Assembly (NCBI RefSeq): GCF_000577815.1
Contig: NZ_CBYM010000019.1
Span: forward strand, 1-60,954
Direction: 5' to 3'
DNA from: Clostridium saudiense
GTDB lineage: Bacteria; Bacillota; Clostridia; Clostridiales; Clostridiaceae
DNA length: 60,954 nucleotides
This document shows positions 1 to 8,771 of the stretch, in pieces; within the stretch, counting starts at the first letter, position 1; every line of letters starts with the position of its first letter. The notes under the pieces were generated by a model, which was not told the origin of the DNA, did not search any database, and saw only the letters and a program-made list of their open reading frames with translations. The position numbers and the translations under genes are program-made.

Positions 1-11
1 ATTGCGATTCA

Positions 12-39
12 AATAGGATGTCCAAATGGACATCCTATT
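12..39 (-). terminator. Probable terminator of the antiporter gene
   Basis: A perfect 12-bp inverted repeat (12-23 with 28-39, 4-nt loop) lies just past the stop of the minus-strand antiporter gene. The T-tract after it on the minus strand is weak, so its strength is uncertain. It could also serve a gene entering from the left edge. Confidence 0.55.
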
Positions 40-64
40 ATGTTATGCTAATTTCAACACTATT

Positions 65-1282
65 TTAAAACAAAGCCTTTTGTTTTAATAGTTTAGGTGA
101 AGTGAGATTAATTCCGATAGCACCAATAGGAGCAGTAATTAATACACTTAAGATAGCAATAGCTTGCATAACTTCACCACCTACAACACCCATTTGAAGA
201 GGTATTCCAGCTTTGGCAGATTGAACAGTTGCTTTAGGTAAATAAGCTATAATACAAAATATTCTTTCCTTAAAAGATAAATTAGTTCCAATTAAAGAAA
301 TAGCAACACCTATAGATCTAACAGTTAGAGATATACTTAGCATTAATATTCCAATCCATAAATACTCTCCAACTAGAGAAGGGTTAATGGCCATACCAAC
401 AAAAGCAAATAAATATATCTTTCCATATTTCCATACAATATTTATTCCATCTTGAATTTTAAGAGCTAATTCATCTAAAAATGCTCTTAAAAAGAATCCG
501 TAAATCATTATATTTAATAAAGAATTAAACAGCTTTAAGTGGAAAGTATTTTCTACCAATCTAATTAGTAAACAAACTGTAATGGCGAAAATAACTCTTA
601 AACTATTATGATTAATTGATCTTAGTAACTTTTTTGTTAAAACGGAAAGCAATAAACCAGTTAAAATACTTATAACAATAGTAATAGGAATTGTTATAAG
701 TTCATTTACAATAGAAATAGAACTTCCATTAACAGAAGACATATATACTCCTAAAAAGGTCGTAAATAAAGTTATTGCAACAGTATCATCAGCAGAAGCA
801 CCAACTAAAAGCATTTGGGGAATTGCTTTATCTTGTCCTATTTTTCTTTTAATTAAATCAACCATTGATGGAACTAAAACAGCTGGACTTACAGCGGCAA
901 TTATAAAACCTAAAATTGATCCTTGAACAAATGTGAATTTTAGAAATATCATGGATAAAACTGCAATTGTAAGACCCTCTAAGGTTGCAGGAATTATACT
1001 TAATAAAATAGCAGGTCTACCAATTTGTTTCATTTGAGTTAAACTTATTCCAAGACCACCTATAAATAATACAGTTATTAAGGCAAGATCCTTAATATAG
1101 GGTGATATACTTAAGGTTGATTTTGGAACTAAATCTAAAAATGATGGTCCTATAAGCATTCCAAGTAGAATCATTCCTATAAGTGATGGTAATTTTATAA
1201 ACTCTACTAATTTTCCACTATAATTAGCTAATATTCCAATAAGTATTAAGCTAATTATAATTACTAAAACATTAATTAACAT
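65..1282 (-). CDS. Cation:proton antiporter (CPA/NhaP-KefB-like), fluoride-riboswitch controlled
   Basis: The 405-residue product is an integral membrane protein with about 11-13 hydrophobic segments and no soluble C-terminal domain. The sequence ASADDTVAITLF around residues 162-173 is the paired-Asp motif expected in the ion-binding core of CPA-family Na+/H+ antiporters. It should exchange a cation for protons across the cytoplasmic membrane. The start ATG has a GGAGG-type site just upstream on the minus strand. It sits directly behind a fluoride riboswitch and terminator, and a fluoride-type CLC gene is divergent to it, so a role in ion or pH balance during fluoride stress is likely. Antiporter genes are a known class of fluoride-riboswitch target. 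The transported cation cannot be told from sequence. Confidence 0.85.
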   Translation of the reverse strand: MLINVLVIIISLILIGILANYSGKLVEFIKLPSLIGMILLGMLIGPSFLDLVPKSTLSISPYIKDLALITVLFIGGLGISLTQMKQIGRPAILLSIIPATLEGLTIAVLSMIFLKFTFVQGSILGFIIAAVSPAVLVPSMVDLIKRKIGQDKAIPQMLLVGASADDTVAITLFTTFLGVYMSSVNGSSISIVNELITIPITIVISILTGLLLSVLTKKLLRSINHNSLRVIFAITVCLLIRLVENTFHLKLFNSLLNIMIYGFFLRAFLDELALKIQDGINIVWKYGKIYLFAFVGMAINPSLVGEYLWIGILMLSISLTVRSIGVAISLIGTNLSFKERIFCIIAYLPKATVQSAKAGIPLQMGVVGGEVMQAIAILSVLITAPIGAIGINLTSPKLLKQKALF

Positions 1283-1361
1283 AAATAATCCTCCAAAAAT
1301 GAAATTAAATTTTAATATTAAAACTTTATAATTACAAAATAGAAAAAATAAAGTTAAAAAT

Positions 1362-1413
1362 TAAAAAAAGCTAATGATTTCTACAACAAAAAAAGTTGTA
1401 GAAGTCATTAGCT
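1362..1413 (-). terminator. Expression-platform terminator of the fluoride riboswitch
   Basis: On the minus strand a long stem (1369-1388 region pairing with the 1394-1413 region) is followed by seven T. Its 5' arm includes AGCTAATGACTTCTAC, which is also the 3' part of the fluoride aptamer. Aptamer folding and terminator folding are therefore mutually exclusive, which fits a fluoride-on switch. Confidence 0.9.
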
Positions 1414-1460
1414 ATAATAAGCGGTTTTGATAATTATCAAGGGAGAACTTCATTCCCTAC
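1398..1460 (-). promoter_or_regulatory. Fluoride riboswitch (crcB motif)
   Basis: Read on the minus strand, the RNA has the hallmarks of the fluoride aptamer: GTAGGGAATGAAGTTCTCCC, then a short variable hairpin, then AACCGCT and AGCTAATGACTTCTAC. The GGGA/GTTCTCCC stem-loop, the AACCGC pseudoknot segment and the TAATGAC segment are in the expected order and spacing. It controls the antiporter gene on the minus strand through the overlapping terminator. Confidence 0.92.
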
Positions 1461-1468
1461 AATTTTTG

Positions 1469-1497
1469 ATTATATCAGAGTTGGACATGAGGCGCAA
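1469..1497 (-). promoter_or_regulatory. Promoter of the fluoride-riboswitch transcript
   Basis: On the minus strand, TTGCGC (1497-1492) and TATAAT (1474-1469) are separated by 17 bp. This places the transcript start right at the 5' end of the aptamer. Confidence 0.75.
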
Positions 1498-1618
1498 TAT
1501 GTGAAAGCTTTAATGTTTAGCATTATTATAATATGAATGATACTATCAGCAATTAAATAAATATATTTCTATACTTAGGGAATTTTAATAAGTATAAAAT
1601 ATAAATGGAGTGAATAAT

Positions 1619-2803
1619 ATGAGCAAGCTAAGTATATTAAAGCTAGCATTAGTTTCAGTAATAATTGGTGGAATTTCAGGGTTATGTATTGGAGTATTTT
1701 TGATATTGTTAGAAAAAGCTATAGATTTAAATTTAGCTTATAAATCATTAATATTTGTACTTCCTTTTTCAGGAATGTTTATGACTTATCTTTATAGCAA
1801 GTATGGTGGTAATTCACAAAAAGGAAATAACATAATAATTGAAAATATAAATGGAAGTAAAGAAAAAATTGAATTTATTATGGCACCTCTAGTTTTTCTT
1901 GGAACTATATTAACTCATCTTTTTGGTGGGTCAGTAGGAAGAGAGGGGACTGGGGTTCAAATAGGTGGAACTATAGGAAATTCATTAGCTAAAGCTTTAA
2001 AAAGTTCAGAAGAAGAGAAAAAAGTATTATTAATAAGTGGTGTAGCAGCTGGTTTTTCATCTGTTTTTGGAACTCCACTTACAGGAACTATATTTGCTTT
2101 AGAAATTGCAAATATAGGACGTTTAAGTTATAATTCAATGCTACCAGCTATAGTTTCAGCCTTAGTGGGAAATTCTGTTGTGAAGTTTTTAGGCGTTAAA
2201 CATAGTCACTATAAAATACCAGCACAAGAAGCTGTTGATATAATTAATGTTTTAAAGGTAATTGCATTAGCAATTTGTTTTGGATTAATTAGTAGATTAT
2301 TTGTTTATATGACACATTGGTTTAATGAAAAACTAATAAAGTATTGTAAAAATAAATATTTAAAAATATTTGTTGGTGGTACTTTAATGGTAATAGCTAC
2401 GTTGTTTTTAAGAAATAATTTATATAACAATTTAAGCTTAGGATTATTAAATGATGCTTTTTATGGAAAAGTGCCCATTTTAGCATTTATTATTAAGCTT
2501 ATATTAACGGCATTGTGCTTGGGAGCTGGATATCAAGGTGGAGAAGTTACTCCTTTATTTGTTATAGGAGCAACACTTGGAGCAACTTTATCACACATAC
2601 TTGGTTTGCCATTTGCATTTTGTGCAGCTTTAGGGCTTGTTGGAGTATTTTCAGGAGCAACTAATGCACCAATAGCATGCTTTATGATGTATTTAGAACT
2701 TTTTAGAGCAAATAACATTGTATTTGCAATGTTGGTATGTATAATATCATTTTTTATTTCTGGACATAAAGGAATTTATAAAGCACAGTTATGGAATGAG
2801 TAA
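1619..2803 (+). CDS. CLC-family fluoride/proton antiporter (EriC-F type)
   Basis: The 394-residue product is a CLC channel/transporter membrane domain with no CBS domains. The segment GGSVGREGTGVQ carries the external gating glutamate (about Glu109) in a GREGT context. The fluoride-exporting CLC clade departs from the GREGP motif of chloride CLCs at this position. No canonical GSGIP chloride-selectivity motif is visible in the N-terminal part, which also fits the fluoride clade. The start is placed at ATG 1619 because GGAG at 1607-1610 is 8 bp away; an upstream in-frame GTG at 1610 overlaps that site. The gene is divergent to the riboswitch-controlled antiporter, and I see no second aptamer in its own leader. 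Likely role: pumping fluoride out of the cell. Fluoride rather than chloride specificity is inferred from motif and context. Confidence 0.82.
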   Translation: MSKLSILKLALVSVIIGGISGLCIGVFLILLEKAIDLNLAYKSLIFVLPFSGMFMTYLYSKYGGNSQKGNNIIIENINGSKEKIEFIMAPLVFLGTILTHLFGGSVGREGTGVQIGGTIGNSLAKALKSSEEEKKVLLISGVAAGFSSVFGTPLTGTIFALEIANIGRLSYNSMLPAIVSALVGNSVVKFLGVKHSHYKIPAQEAVDIINVLKVIALAICFGLISRLFVYMTHWFNEKLIKYCKNKYLKIFVGGTLMVIATLFLRNNLYNNLSLGLLNDAFYGKVPILAFIIKLILTALCLGAGYQGGEVTPLFVIGATLGATLSHILGLPFAFCAALGLVGVFSGATNAPIACFMMYLELFRANNIVFAMLVCIISFFISGHKGIYKAQLWNE

Positions 2804-2822
2804 AATACAAACAATGTTTGTG

Positions 2823-2851
2823 TTGACCGTAAGTAACATTCGTATTATAAT
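2823..2851 (+). promoter_or_regulatory. Promoter of the purine permease transcript
   Basis: TTGACC (2823-2828) and TATAAT (2846-2851) are separated by 17 bp. A CATTCGTATTA element overlaps the spacer and -10 and resembles half of a Bacillus-type PurR box in reverse orientation. Confidence 0.8.
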
Positions 2852-2871
2852 GAATTTATATAGTAAATAAT

Positions 2872-2938
2872 CTCGTATATAATCGGTAATATGGTCCGAA
2901 AGTTTCTACCTGCTAACCTTAAATTAGCAGACTACGAG
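2872..2938 (+). promoter_or_regulatory. Guanine riboswitch (purine class)
   Basis: Closing stem CTCGTA/TACGAG, the TTTCTAC junction segment, a P2 loop containing ATATGG and a P3 loop CCTTAAA that can form the loop-loop contact are all present. The junction before the 3' strand of P1 reads AC (2931-2932). C2932 is the discriminating pyrimidine (C74 of the xpt aptamer) and specifies guanine over adenine. It is followed by a terminator and the permease gene. Confidence 0.95.
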
Positions 2939-2972
2939 GAGTTGCATATGATGAATAGAATTTTATTTTTTT

Positions 2973-3014
2973 AAGCAGCACCTCAAATTTAATTTGAGTG
3001 TTGCTTATTTTTTT
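2973..3014 (+). terminator. Riboswitch terminator before the permease
   Basis: AAGCAGCACCTCAAAT pairs with ATTTGAGTGTTGCTT and is followed by ATTTTTTT. It lies between the guanine aptamer and the gene, as expected of a guanine-off switch. Confidence 0.92.
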
Positions 3015-3061
3015 ATAATTTAAGTCTGTAAATTACTCCATGAAAGAAAGGAAGAAAACAA

Positions 3062-4414
3062 ATGATTAAAGAACAAAGTCCTATAGGGGATATTAAACTA
3101 GCTTATGGTGTAGATGATAATCCTAGTTTATCTAAAAAATTTATATTTGGAATTCAGCATATATTCGCGGCATTTGGAGGAATAATAGTTGTTCCATTAG
3201 TAATAGCAAGTGCATTAGGATTTGATGCTAAGACTACGACAACATTAATAAGTGCAACGATATTAGCATCTGGATTAGCAACAATAGTACAAGCTAGGGG
3301 AATTGGAAAGGTTGGATCTAGAGTAGCTTGTATAATGGGAACTGACTTTACTTTTGTATCACCATCTATTTCTGTTGGTTCAGTTTTAGGGTTACCAGGA
3401 ATAATAGGTGCAACTATTTTAGGGGCATTTTTAGAAATAATTTTAAGCTTTTTTATAAAGCCATTAATGAAATTGTTCCCTCCACTAGTAACAGGAACAG
3501 TTGTATGTTTAATAGGATTAACTTTATTACCAGTTGCAATAGATTGGGCTGCTGGTGGATCAGGTTCTGCTGATTATGGAAATTTAAAAAATGTAGGAAT
3601 ATCAGGAATTGTATTAGTAATAACTCTTATATTAAATAGATATGGAAAAGGTATAGTAAGTAGTGCTTCTATACTTATAGGAATGATTATTGGATATATA
3701 ATTTGTATTCCATTAGGAATGGTTGATTTTAATGCAGTTAAAGAAGCAAGTTGGATTTCTATTCCTAAGATATTTGAATATGGTGTTAAGTTTGATTTTA
3801 AGGCAGTAATAGCATTTTTACCAGCATACTTTGTTACAACTATTGAAACAGTTGGATGCTTAAAGGCTGTTGGTGAAAGTTCTAATATAGATATGAAAGA
3901 AGAACAAGTTGGTGCTGGAGTATTAGCAGATGGTGTAGGAAGTATTATTGGTGGAATAGTAGGTTCTTTCCCAAATACATCATTTAGTCAAAATGTTGGA
4001 GTTATATCGTTAACAAAGGTTGCAAGTAAGCATGTAGCTGTTATGGCAGGTATAATATTAGTTGCACTTGGATTCTTACCTAAGATTGCTGCATTAATAA
4101 CTCAAATTCCACAACCAGTTTTAGGTGGAGTTGGTATAGTTATGTTTGGTACTGTAGCAGCTGCAGGAATTAAGACATTAAGCAAAGTAAAGCTTACAGA
4201 ACGTAATTTATTAATAATTGCAACTTCTTTTGGATTAGGATTAGGAGTTACATTTAGACCTGATTTTATAGGACAATTACCAGAAGGAATAAAAATGGTA
4301 TTCTCATCAGGAATTTCTATTGGAACTATAGTAGCTTTAGTATTAAATATAGTTTTAAAAGAAGATAAGATTAATGATGAAATTGAAGAAGAAAATAATA
4401 TCGTAACTGCATAA
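3062..4414 (+). CDS. NCS2-family purine permease (xanthine/guanine type)
   Basis: The 450-residue membrane protein belongs to the nucleobase:cation symporter-2 family, with about 12-14 hydrophobic segments. The family signature SFPNTSFSQNVGVI is at about residues 302-315, and the conserved ETVGCLKAVGE helix lies before it. Such proteins import xanthine, uric acid or uracil with protons. The guanine riboswitch in the leader points to a purine substrate (PbuX-like). The start ATG follows GAAAGGAAG. A strong terminator ends the unit at about 4480. The exact substrate is not determined by the sequence. Confidence 0.88.
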   Translation: MIKEQSPIGDIKLAYGVDDNPSLSKKFIFGIQHIFAAFGGIIVVPLVIASALGFDAKTTTTLISATILASGLATIVQARGIGKVGSRVACIMGTDFTFVSPSISVGSVLGLPGIIGATILGAFLEIILSFFIKPLMKLFPPLVTGTVVCLIGLTLLPVAIDWAAGGSGSADYGNLKNVGISGIVLVITLILNRYGKGIVSSASILIGMIIGYIICIPLGMVDFNAVKEASWISIPKIFEYGVKFDFKAVIAFLPAYFVTTIETVGCLKAVGESSNIDMKEEQVGAGVLADGVGSIIGGIVGSFPNTSFSQNVGVISLTKVASKHVAVMAGIILVALGFLPKIAALITQIPQPVLGGVGIVMFGTVAAAGIKTLSKVKLTERNLLIIATSFGLGLGVTFRPDFIGQLPEGIKMVFSSGISIGTIVALVLNIVLKEDKINDEIEEENNIVTA

Positions 4415-4431
4415 AAGTATTAAAATTATAG

Positions 4432-4482
4432 ATTCTCTGTAGAATAAAAGTTAAAGTTTTTTATTCTACAGGGAATTATTTT
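4432..4482 (+). terminator. Terminator after the purine permease
   Basis: The stem ATTCTCTGTAGAATAAAA with TTTTATTCTACAGGGAAT is followed by TATTTTATTTT. It separates the permease from the DedA gene. Confidence 0.85.
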
Positions 4483-4636
4483 ATTTTAAAAGAATTATTA
4501 TATAAATGAATATAGTATAAATTTAATGGAAAAGATAAGGTTCAAAGAGATTTTTTAGAATATAAATTAAAAATTTTTTAGTAAACTTTACTAAAATTTT
4601 TTGTTCTGTATAATTATATAGAAGGGATAGGGAAAA

Positions 4637-5137
4637 ATGATTAATATTAATGATATATTATCATATATGGATAAATATGGTTACTTATTTTTGGCTGGAA
4701 TAGTTTTTTTAGAATATTTAAATTTACCAGGATTACCAGCAGGGATTATAATGCCAGCAGCTGGAATACTTATAAAATCAAGAGGACTAAATTTTCCATT
4801 TACACTTATTACATCAGTGATAGCAGGACTACTTGGAAGTTGGTGCTTATATGCAATAGGTTATTATTGTGGAAATCCCATTATAGATAAGATTGAAAAT
4901 AAATTTCCTAAAATGAAAAAGCCTATTGATAAAACATTTAAATATATAGAAAAGTATGGAGATTTAGGTATATTTTTATCTAGACTTATTCCTGTAGCTA
5001 GAACACTAATATCTATAGTTGTAGGTACATTTAAAGTAAATTTTTTTAAGTTTTCATTATATTCAACAATAGGAATTACAATATGGAATTTTGCATTTAT
5101 TTATGCAGGTTATGCTTTTAGTCATTTATTTTTTTAG
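4637..5137 (+). CDS. DedA/SNARE-associated-Golgi family membrane protein
   Basis: The 166-residue product has the DedA family layout: a re-entrant hydrophobic N-terminal part (YLFLAGIVFLEYLNLPGLPAG), a membrane segment around residues 52-72, the conserved FLSRLIPVARTLISIVVGTFKV motif near residues 113-135 and a C-terminal membrane helix. DedA proteins are linked to phospholipid carrier recycling and envelope integrity, with undecaprenyl-phosphate flipping shown for some members. It is shorter than the usual 190-220 residues but keeps both motifs. It appears to be a single-gene unit between the permease terminator and the L,D-transpeptidase. Confidence 0.85.
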   Translation: MININDILSYMDKYGYLFLAGIVFLEYLNLPGLPAGIIMPAAGILIKSRGLNFPFTLITSVIAGLLGSWCLYAIGYYCGNPIIDKIENKFPKMKKPIDKTFKYIEKYGDLGIFLSRLIPVARTLISIVVGTFKVNFFKFSLYSTIGITIWNFAFIYAGYAFSHLFF

Positions 5138-5297
5138 AGCTAAATAAGTTTAAATTAAAATATTGATACCAATTAATTAACAAATGTGTTAAAATTGTAA
5201 TAAATTAACAAAAGAATAATATTATTATGAAAGGTGAAAAAATAAAAAATGGGGATAATGCATTAATAAATTTGGTGCTAAAAGTATGGGAGGCAGT

Positions 5298-7715
5298 ATG
5301 AACTTTAGGATATTAAATGGGGATATCGATTTTTCAAGCAAATTTGTTAAATTAAATGAGATAAGAGAAAGGTTTCTTCAAGAAGCATTTAAGTCAGTTG
5401 ATACATTTAAAAATGAATGTATAAATAGATTTAATGATTTAGATCAGTTGAAGAAAGATGGAGAAACTTTTGGGTATAATTATTTAAGTAATTATATCAA
5501 AATAGCAGTAAATATTATAAAAGAATTTGAAATAAGCGATATAGATAATGATACCTTTTTTAAGGAATATTATTTCAATAAGTACTGCACTTGGGGAAAG
5601 ACTTTAGATGAAATTAAAAATAAACATGATGAAGATAGCAATGAGAATTTAATATTATCTAAATTAAATATTAATTCAGATTTAATAAAAACACCTTTCG
5701 AAATAAAGGAAAAGGATATAGAAACAGATAATAAAAATGATAGATGCACAATTCCAAAAAAAATATTAGACAAGCTTATAAACTCAATGATAGAAAGTAT
5801 ATTTAATATTAATTTTGCAATTATTGATTTTTTAAATGATAATAATGTTGATTCTGTAGATAAGTATAGTGAAACAGAAGATATAAAAAAATCCAATGAG
5901 TTAATAAAAGCTTTGCTAAAAGATGAGATTCCTAAAGATGAAGAAACTAACACCATAGAAGAAATAATAAAACTTAATCCATATAATGAAAATATATATA
6001 AGGCATTACTATATAAATATGGTGATGAAGAAAATCAAATAGAACATTTGGGAGAATTTTTAGGATATAATAATATCCATGAATATAAGCATAAATTATT
6101 AGATGAATATTATGCAACATTAAGTATAGATACAAATGAAGATATAATTAAAGCAAAAGAAAGTATTAAGAACTTTGCAAATAAGATGAATATTAATGAT
6201 TATGAAAAGTATATAAATGAGATAGACAAAATTTTAGAAGATAATAATACTTTCAATAAAGATATAGAAAGTAAAGAGATAGAAAATAACCCTAAAATGG
6301 CAACGGTTGAATTAGATAAAGAAATAAAAACACCAAAAAGTAAAGTTAAAAAGAATAGCGATAAGGGATTAATTATTGCTGCAAGTATTTTAGCATGTAT
6401 TTTAGGAGTTTACTTATTAATGGCATTATATTTTAATAGTCATTTCTTCTTTAGAACATCAATTAATAGCGTAAGTATTTCAGGAAAAAGTAATAAATCA
6501 GCTCAAGAATTAATGGCAAATAAGGCAAATGAATATGTACTTACTTTAGAAGAAAGAAATGATAAAACAGAAACAATAAGTGGAGAAGCTATTAATTTAA
6601 AATATGATTTTACTGAAGCTATTAATAATATTTTAGATGAACAAAATCCATTTTTATGGATAGCATCAATATTCCAACATAAGAATTATGATGTGTCTGA
6701 AGGAGTTTCTTATGATGAAAGTTTATTAAATCAAGCTATTGGAAATTTAGAAGCTCTTAATGAAAGTAATGTAACAAATCCTGTTAATGCTAGTCTTAAT
6801 TATGCAAATGGAGAGTATGAAATAGTAAAAGAAGATATTGGTAATAAAGTTAAGATTGATGAATTAAATTCAAAGATATTTAATAATATTCAAAATGTAA
6901 ATTCTATATTGAATTTAGATGATGAAGGTTGTTATGAAAATCCAACTTATACTTCTAAATCAAAAGCTGTTACTAAAGCGAAAAAGACTGCTGACAAGTA
7001 TGTAAATGCTAAAGTAACACTTAATATTAATGAAAGTTCAGAAGTTATTGATGGAAGTATGATTAATCAATGGATCATAATTGATGATGATTTTAATGTA
7101 TCTTTAAATGAAGATAGTATTAGAGAGTATGTAAATCAATTAGGGGACAAGTATGATAATATAGGTAGCACAAGAACATTTACTAGATGGTCAGGAGAAA
7201 CAATAAAAATAAGTACAACACCAGGAATTTATTATTTAGATAGAGATACAGCTATAGCTGATATTACTTCTGCTATAGAAGGTGGTGGTACAGATACAAA
7301 GGAATTAACATTTAAAACACCAAAAGCAACTGATGAATATGTTCTTAATACATTTGTTGAAGTAGATTTAACAAATCAAACAGTAATATATTATAAAAAT
7401 GGTGAAGTTATTACTCAAGGAGATGTAGTAACTGGTAATGTTAGTCAGGGCCATTCAACACCTGCTGGTGTATATAAATTAGATTGGAAGGCTAAAGATT
7501 ATGTACTAAGAGGAGATGGATATGCTTCACCAGTAAGTTTTTGGATGCCGTTTAATGGAGGAATAGGACTTCATGATGCAAGTTGGAGAAGTAGCTTTGG
7601 AGGATCAATATATAAGACAAATGGTTCTCATGGATGTGTAAATATGCCATATAGCGTTGCTAAAGCTATTTATGAAAATATAGAAGATTATACAACAATT
7701 ATTTGTAGATATTAA
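5298..7715 (+). CDS. Membrane-anchored L,D-transpeptidase with a large cytoplasmic N-terminal region
   Basis: The 805-residue product has three parts. Residues 1 to about 350 are hydrophilic, Asn/Lys/Glu-rich and predicted cytoplasmic, and I do not recognise the fold. One membrane helix follows (about 357-380). The extracellular part has a VanW/YoaR-type peptidoglycan-binding region (starting at TSINSVSISGKS) and then a YkuD L,D-transpeptidase domain. The catalytic motif SHGCVN, with Cys about 780 and His about 778, is intact, as is the upstream HDASWR segment. It should form 3-3 cross-links or attach groups to peptidoglycan. The start is set at ATG 5298 because GGGAGG (5288-5293) precedes it; the in-frame ATG at 5286 has no site. 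The long N-terminus is unusual for this family and may carry a sensing or scaffolding role. Confidence 0.88.
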   Translation: MNFRILNGDIDFSSKFVKLNEIRERFLQEAFKSVDTFKNECINRFNDLDQLKKDGETFGYNYLSNYIKIAVNIIKEFEISDIDNDTFFKEYYFNKYCTWGKTLDEIKNKHDEDSNENLILSKLNINSDLIKTPFEIKEKDIETDNKNDRCTIPKKILDKLINSMIESIFNINFAIIDFLNDNNVDSVDKYSETEDIKKSNELIKALLKDEIPKDEETNTIEEIIKLNPYNENIYKALLYKYGDEENQIEHLGEFLGYNNIHEYKHKLLDEYYATLSIDTNEDIIKAKESIKNFANKMNINDYEKYINEIDKILEDNNTFNKDIESKEIENNPKMATVELDKEIKTPKSKVKKNSDKGLIIAASILACILGVYLLMALYFNSHFFFRTSINSVSISGKSNKSAQELMANKANEYVLTLEERNDKTETISGEAINLKYDFTEAINNILDEQNPFLWIASIFQHKNYDVSEGVSYDESLLNQAIGNLEALNESNVTNPVNASLNYANGEYEIVKEDIGNKVKIDELNSKIFNNIQNVNSILNLDDEGCYENPTYTSKSKAVTKAKKTADKYVNAKVTLNINESSEVIDGSMINQWIIIDDDFNVSLNEDSIREYVNQLGDKYDNIGSTRTFTRWSGETIKISTTPGIYYLDRDTAIADITSAIEGGGTDTKELTFKTPKATDEYVLNTFVEVDLTNQTVIYYKNGEVITQGDVVTGNVSQGHSTPAGVYKLDWKAKDYVLRGDGYASPVSFWMPFNGGIGLHDASWRSSFGGSIYKTNGSHGCVNMPYSVAKAIYENIEDYTTIICRY

Positions 7716-7722
7716 AATAAAT

Positions 7723-7783
7723 AGACCTTATCAAATTAAGATGTGATTAAGAATTACATAAATAATTTGATAAGGTCTTTTAG
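7723..7783 (+). terminator. Terminator after the L,D-transpeptidase
   Basis: AGACCTTATCAAATTA pairs with TAATTTGATAAGGTCT and is followed by TTTTAG. The interval 7784-7936 after it holds only AT-rich sequence with no feature I can name. Confidence 0.85.
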
Positions 7784-7936
7784 ATAAAATTCTATGTTTT
7801 TAATTTAGAAATTAAATTTGTGAAAAGTATTAAATTATAGTTTTTTTAGGTGAAGTTAAAAAATAATATATTTTTAGAGTTAAAAGGAATAGTATAACTC
7901 TTTTAGAAACATTGATGAATACAAATTAAAAATATA

Positions 7937-7964
7937 TTTACAAAATTAATGTTCGTGGTATAAT
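7937..7964 (+). promoter_or_regulatory. Promoter of the xpt transcript with possible PurR boxes
   Basis: TTTACA (7937-7942) and TATAAT (7959-7964) are 16 bp apart. GTTCGT (7951-7956) and ACGAAT (7964-7969) form a short inverted pair around the -10 and resemble PurR-box cores. The PurR link is inference. Confidence 0.7.
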
Positions 7965-7989
7965 ACGAATAAGTGAATTTATTAAAATA

Positions 7990-8056
7990 CTCGTATAAAA
8001 TCGGTAATTTGGTCCGAAAGTTTCTACCTACTGACCGTAAAACAGTAGACTACGAG
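7990..8056 (+). promoter_or_regulatory. Guanine riboswitch before xpt
   Basis: The layout and most core bases match the permease riboswitch at 2872: CTCGTA/TACGAG closing stem, GGTCCGAAAG P2 segment, TTTCTACC junction, P3 CTACTG/CAGTAG, and AC before the closing strand. The specificity base is C8050, indicating guanine. The strand GAGGTGTTGTT just downstream can pair with the 5' arm of the terminator as antiterminator. Confidence 0.95.
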
Positions 8057-8097
8057 GTGTTGTTATTATATTTGAATTATATGTATAGAGAATGTAC

Positions 8098-8132
8098 AAC
8101 ACTTCTAAATATTTAGAGGTGTTATTTTTTTT
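8098..8132 (+). terminator. Riboswitch terminator before xpt
   Basis: AACACTTCTAAA pairs with TTTAGAGGTGTT (one G-U pair), followed by eight T. It lies between the aptamer and the xpt ribosome binding site. Confidence 0.9.
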
Positions 8133-8157
8133 AAGTAAGTTTAGGAGAGGGAATGCA

Positions 8158-8727
8158 ATGGAAATTTTAAAAGAGCGTATATTACAAGATGGAAGAGCAT
8201 TAAGTGAGACCGTATTAAAGGTTGATTCATTTTTAAATCATGGTGTTGATGCAAGATTAATGTATGAAATAGGTACATATTTTAAAGAATACTATAAGAA
8301 TCATGGAATTACAAAGATATTTACTATTGAAAGTTCAGGTATTGCACCAACTGTAATGACAGCTATGCAAATGGAGCTTCCAATGGTTACATTAAAAAAG
8401 CAAAGTTCTAAAATATTAAATGGTGAAGTATATCAAACTACTGTACATTCATTTACAAAAGGGACAGATTATGAATTAACTTTATCAAAAAATTACATAT
8501 CAAAGGATGATAATGTATTAATAATAGATGATTTCCTAGCTAACGGGGAAGCAGCTTTAGGAGCAGCAAGATTAGTAGAAGAAGCTGGTGCTAAAGTTGG
8601 AGGAATTGGTATTGTAATAGAAAAATCATTCCAACCAGGAAGAGCAATCTTAGATGAAAAAGGATATGATGTGTATTCTTTAGCTAGAATTGGTAAATTA
8701 GGAAAAGGTATAATTGAATTTATATAA
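8158..8727 (+). CDS. xpt: Xanthine phosphoribosyltransferase
   Basis: The 189-residue product begins [17 protein letters not shown], the usual N-terminus of Xpt, and keeps the type I phosphoribosyltransferase motif [16 protein letters not shown] (about residues 122-137) that binds PRPP. It converts xanthine and PRPP to XMP in purine salvage. The start is placed at ATG 8158 with AGGAGAGGG eight bases upstream. A longer reading frame opens at 8092, but that start lies inside the riboswitch terminator, which would have to form in the coding RNA. Control is by the guanine riboswitch, as in Bacillus xpt-pbuX. Here the permease is in a separate unit with its own aptamer. Confidence 0.95.
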   Translation: MEILKERILQDGRALSETVLKVDSFLNHGVDARLMYEIGTYFKEYYKNHGITKIFTIESSGIAPTVMTAMQMELPMVTLKKQSSKILNGEVYQTTVHSFTKGTDYELTLSKNYISKDDNVLIIDDFLANGEAALGAARLVEEAGAKVGGIGIVIEKSFQPGRAILDEKGYDVYSLARIGKLGKGIIEFI

Positions 8728-8771
8728 GATAATTAATATTCTATAAATTTTTCAATAAACATTTTAAAAAA

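Noticed and set aside
1461..1618. A second fluoride riboswitch on the plus strand before the CLC gene
   Set aside because: No GG-ATG-GTTC-CC and AACCGC pattern is found in this orientation.
5227..5301. 24-codon ORF overlapping the L,D-transpeptidase start by ATGA
   Set aside because: It has no ribosome binding site and its start may be at the very 5' end of the transcript; the overlap alone is weak evidence.
8092..8157. Upstream extension of xpt by 22 codons
   Set aside because: It lies over the riboswitch terminator and has no ribosome binding site; ATG 8158 has a strong one and gives the normal Xpt N-terminus.
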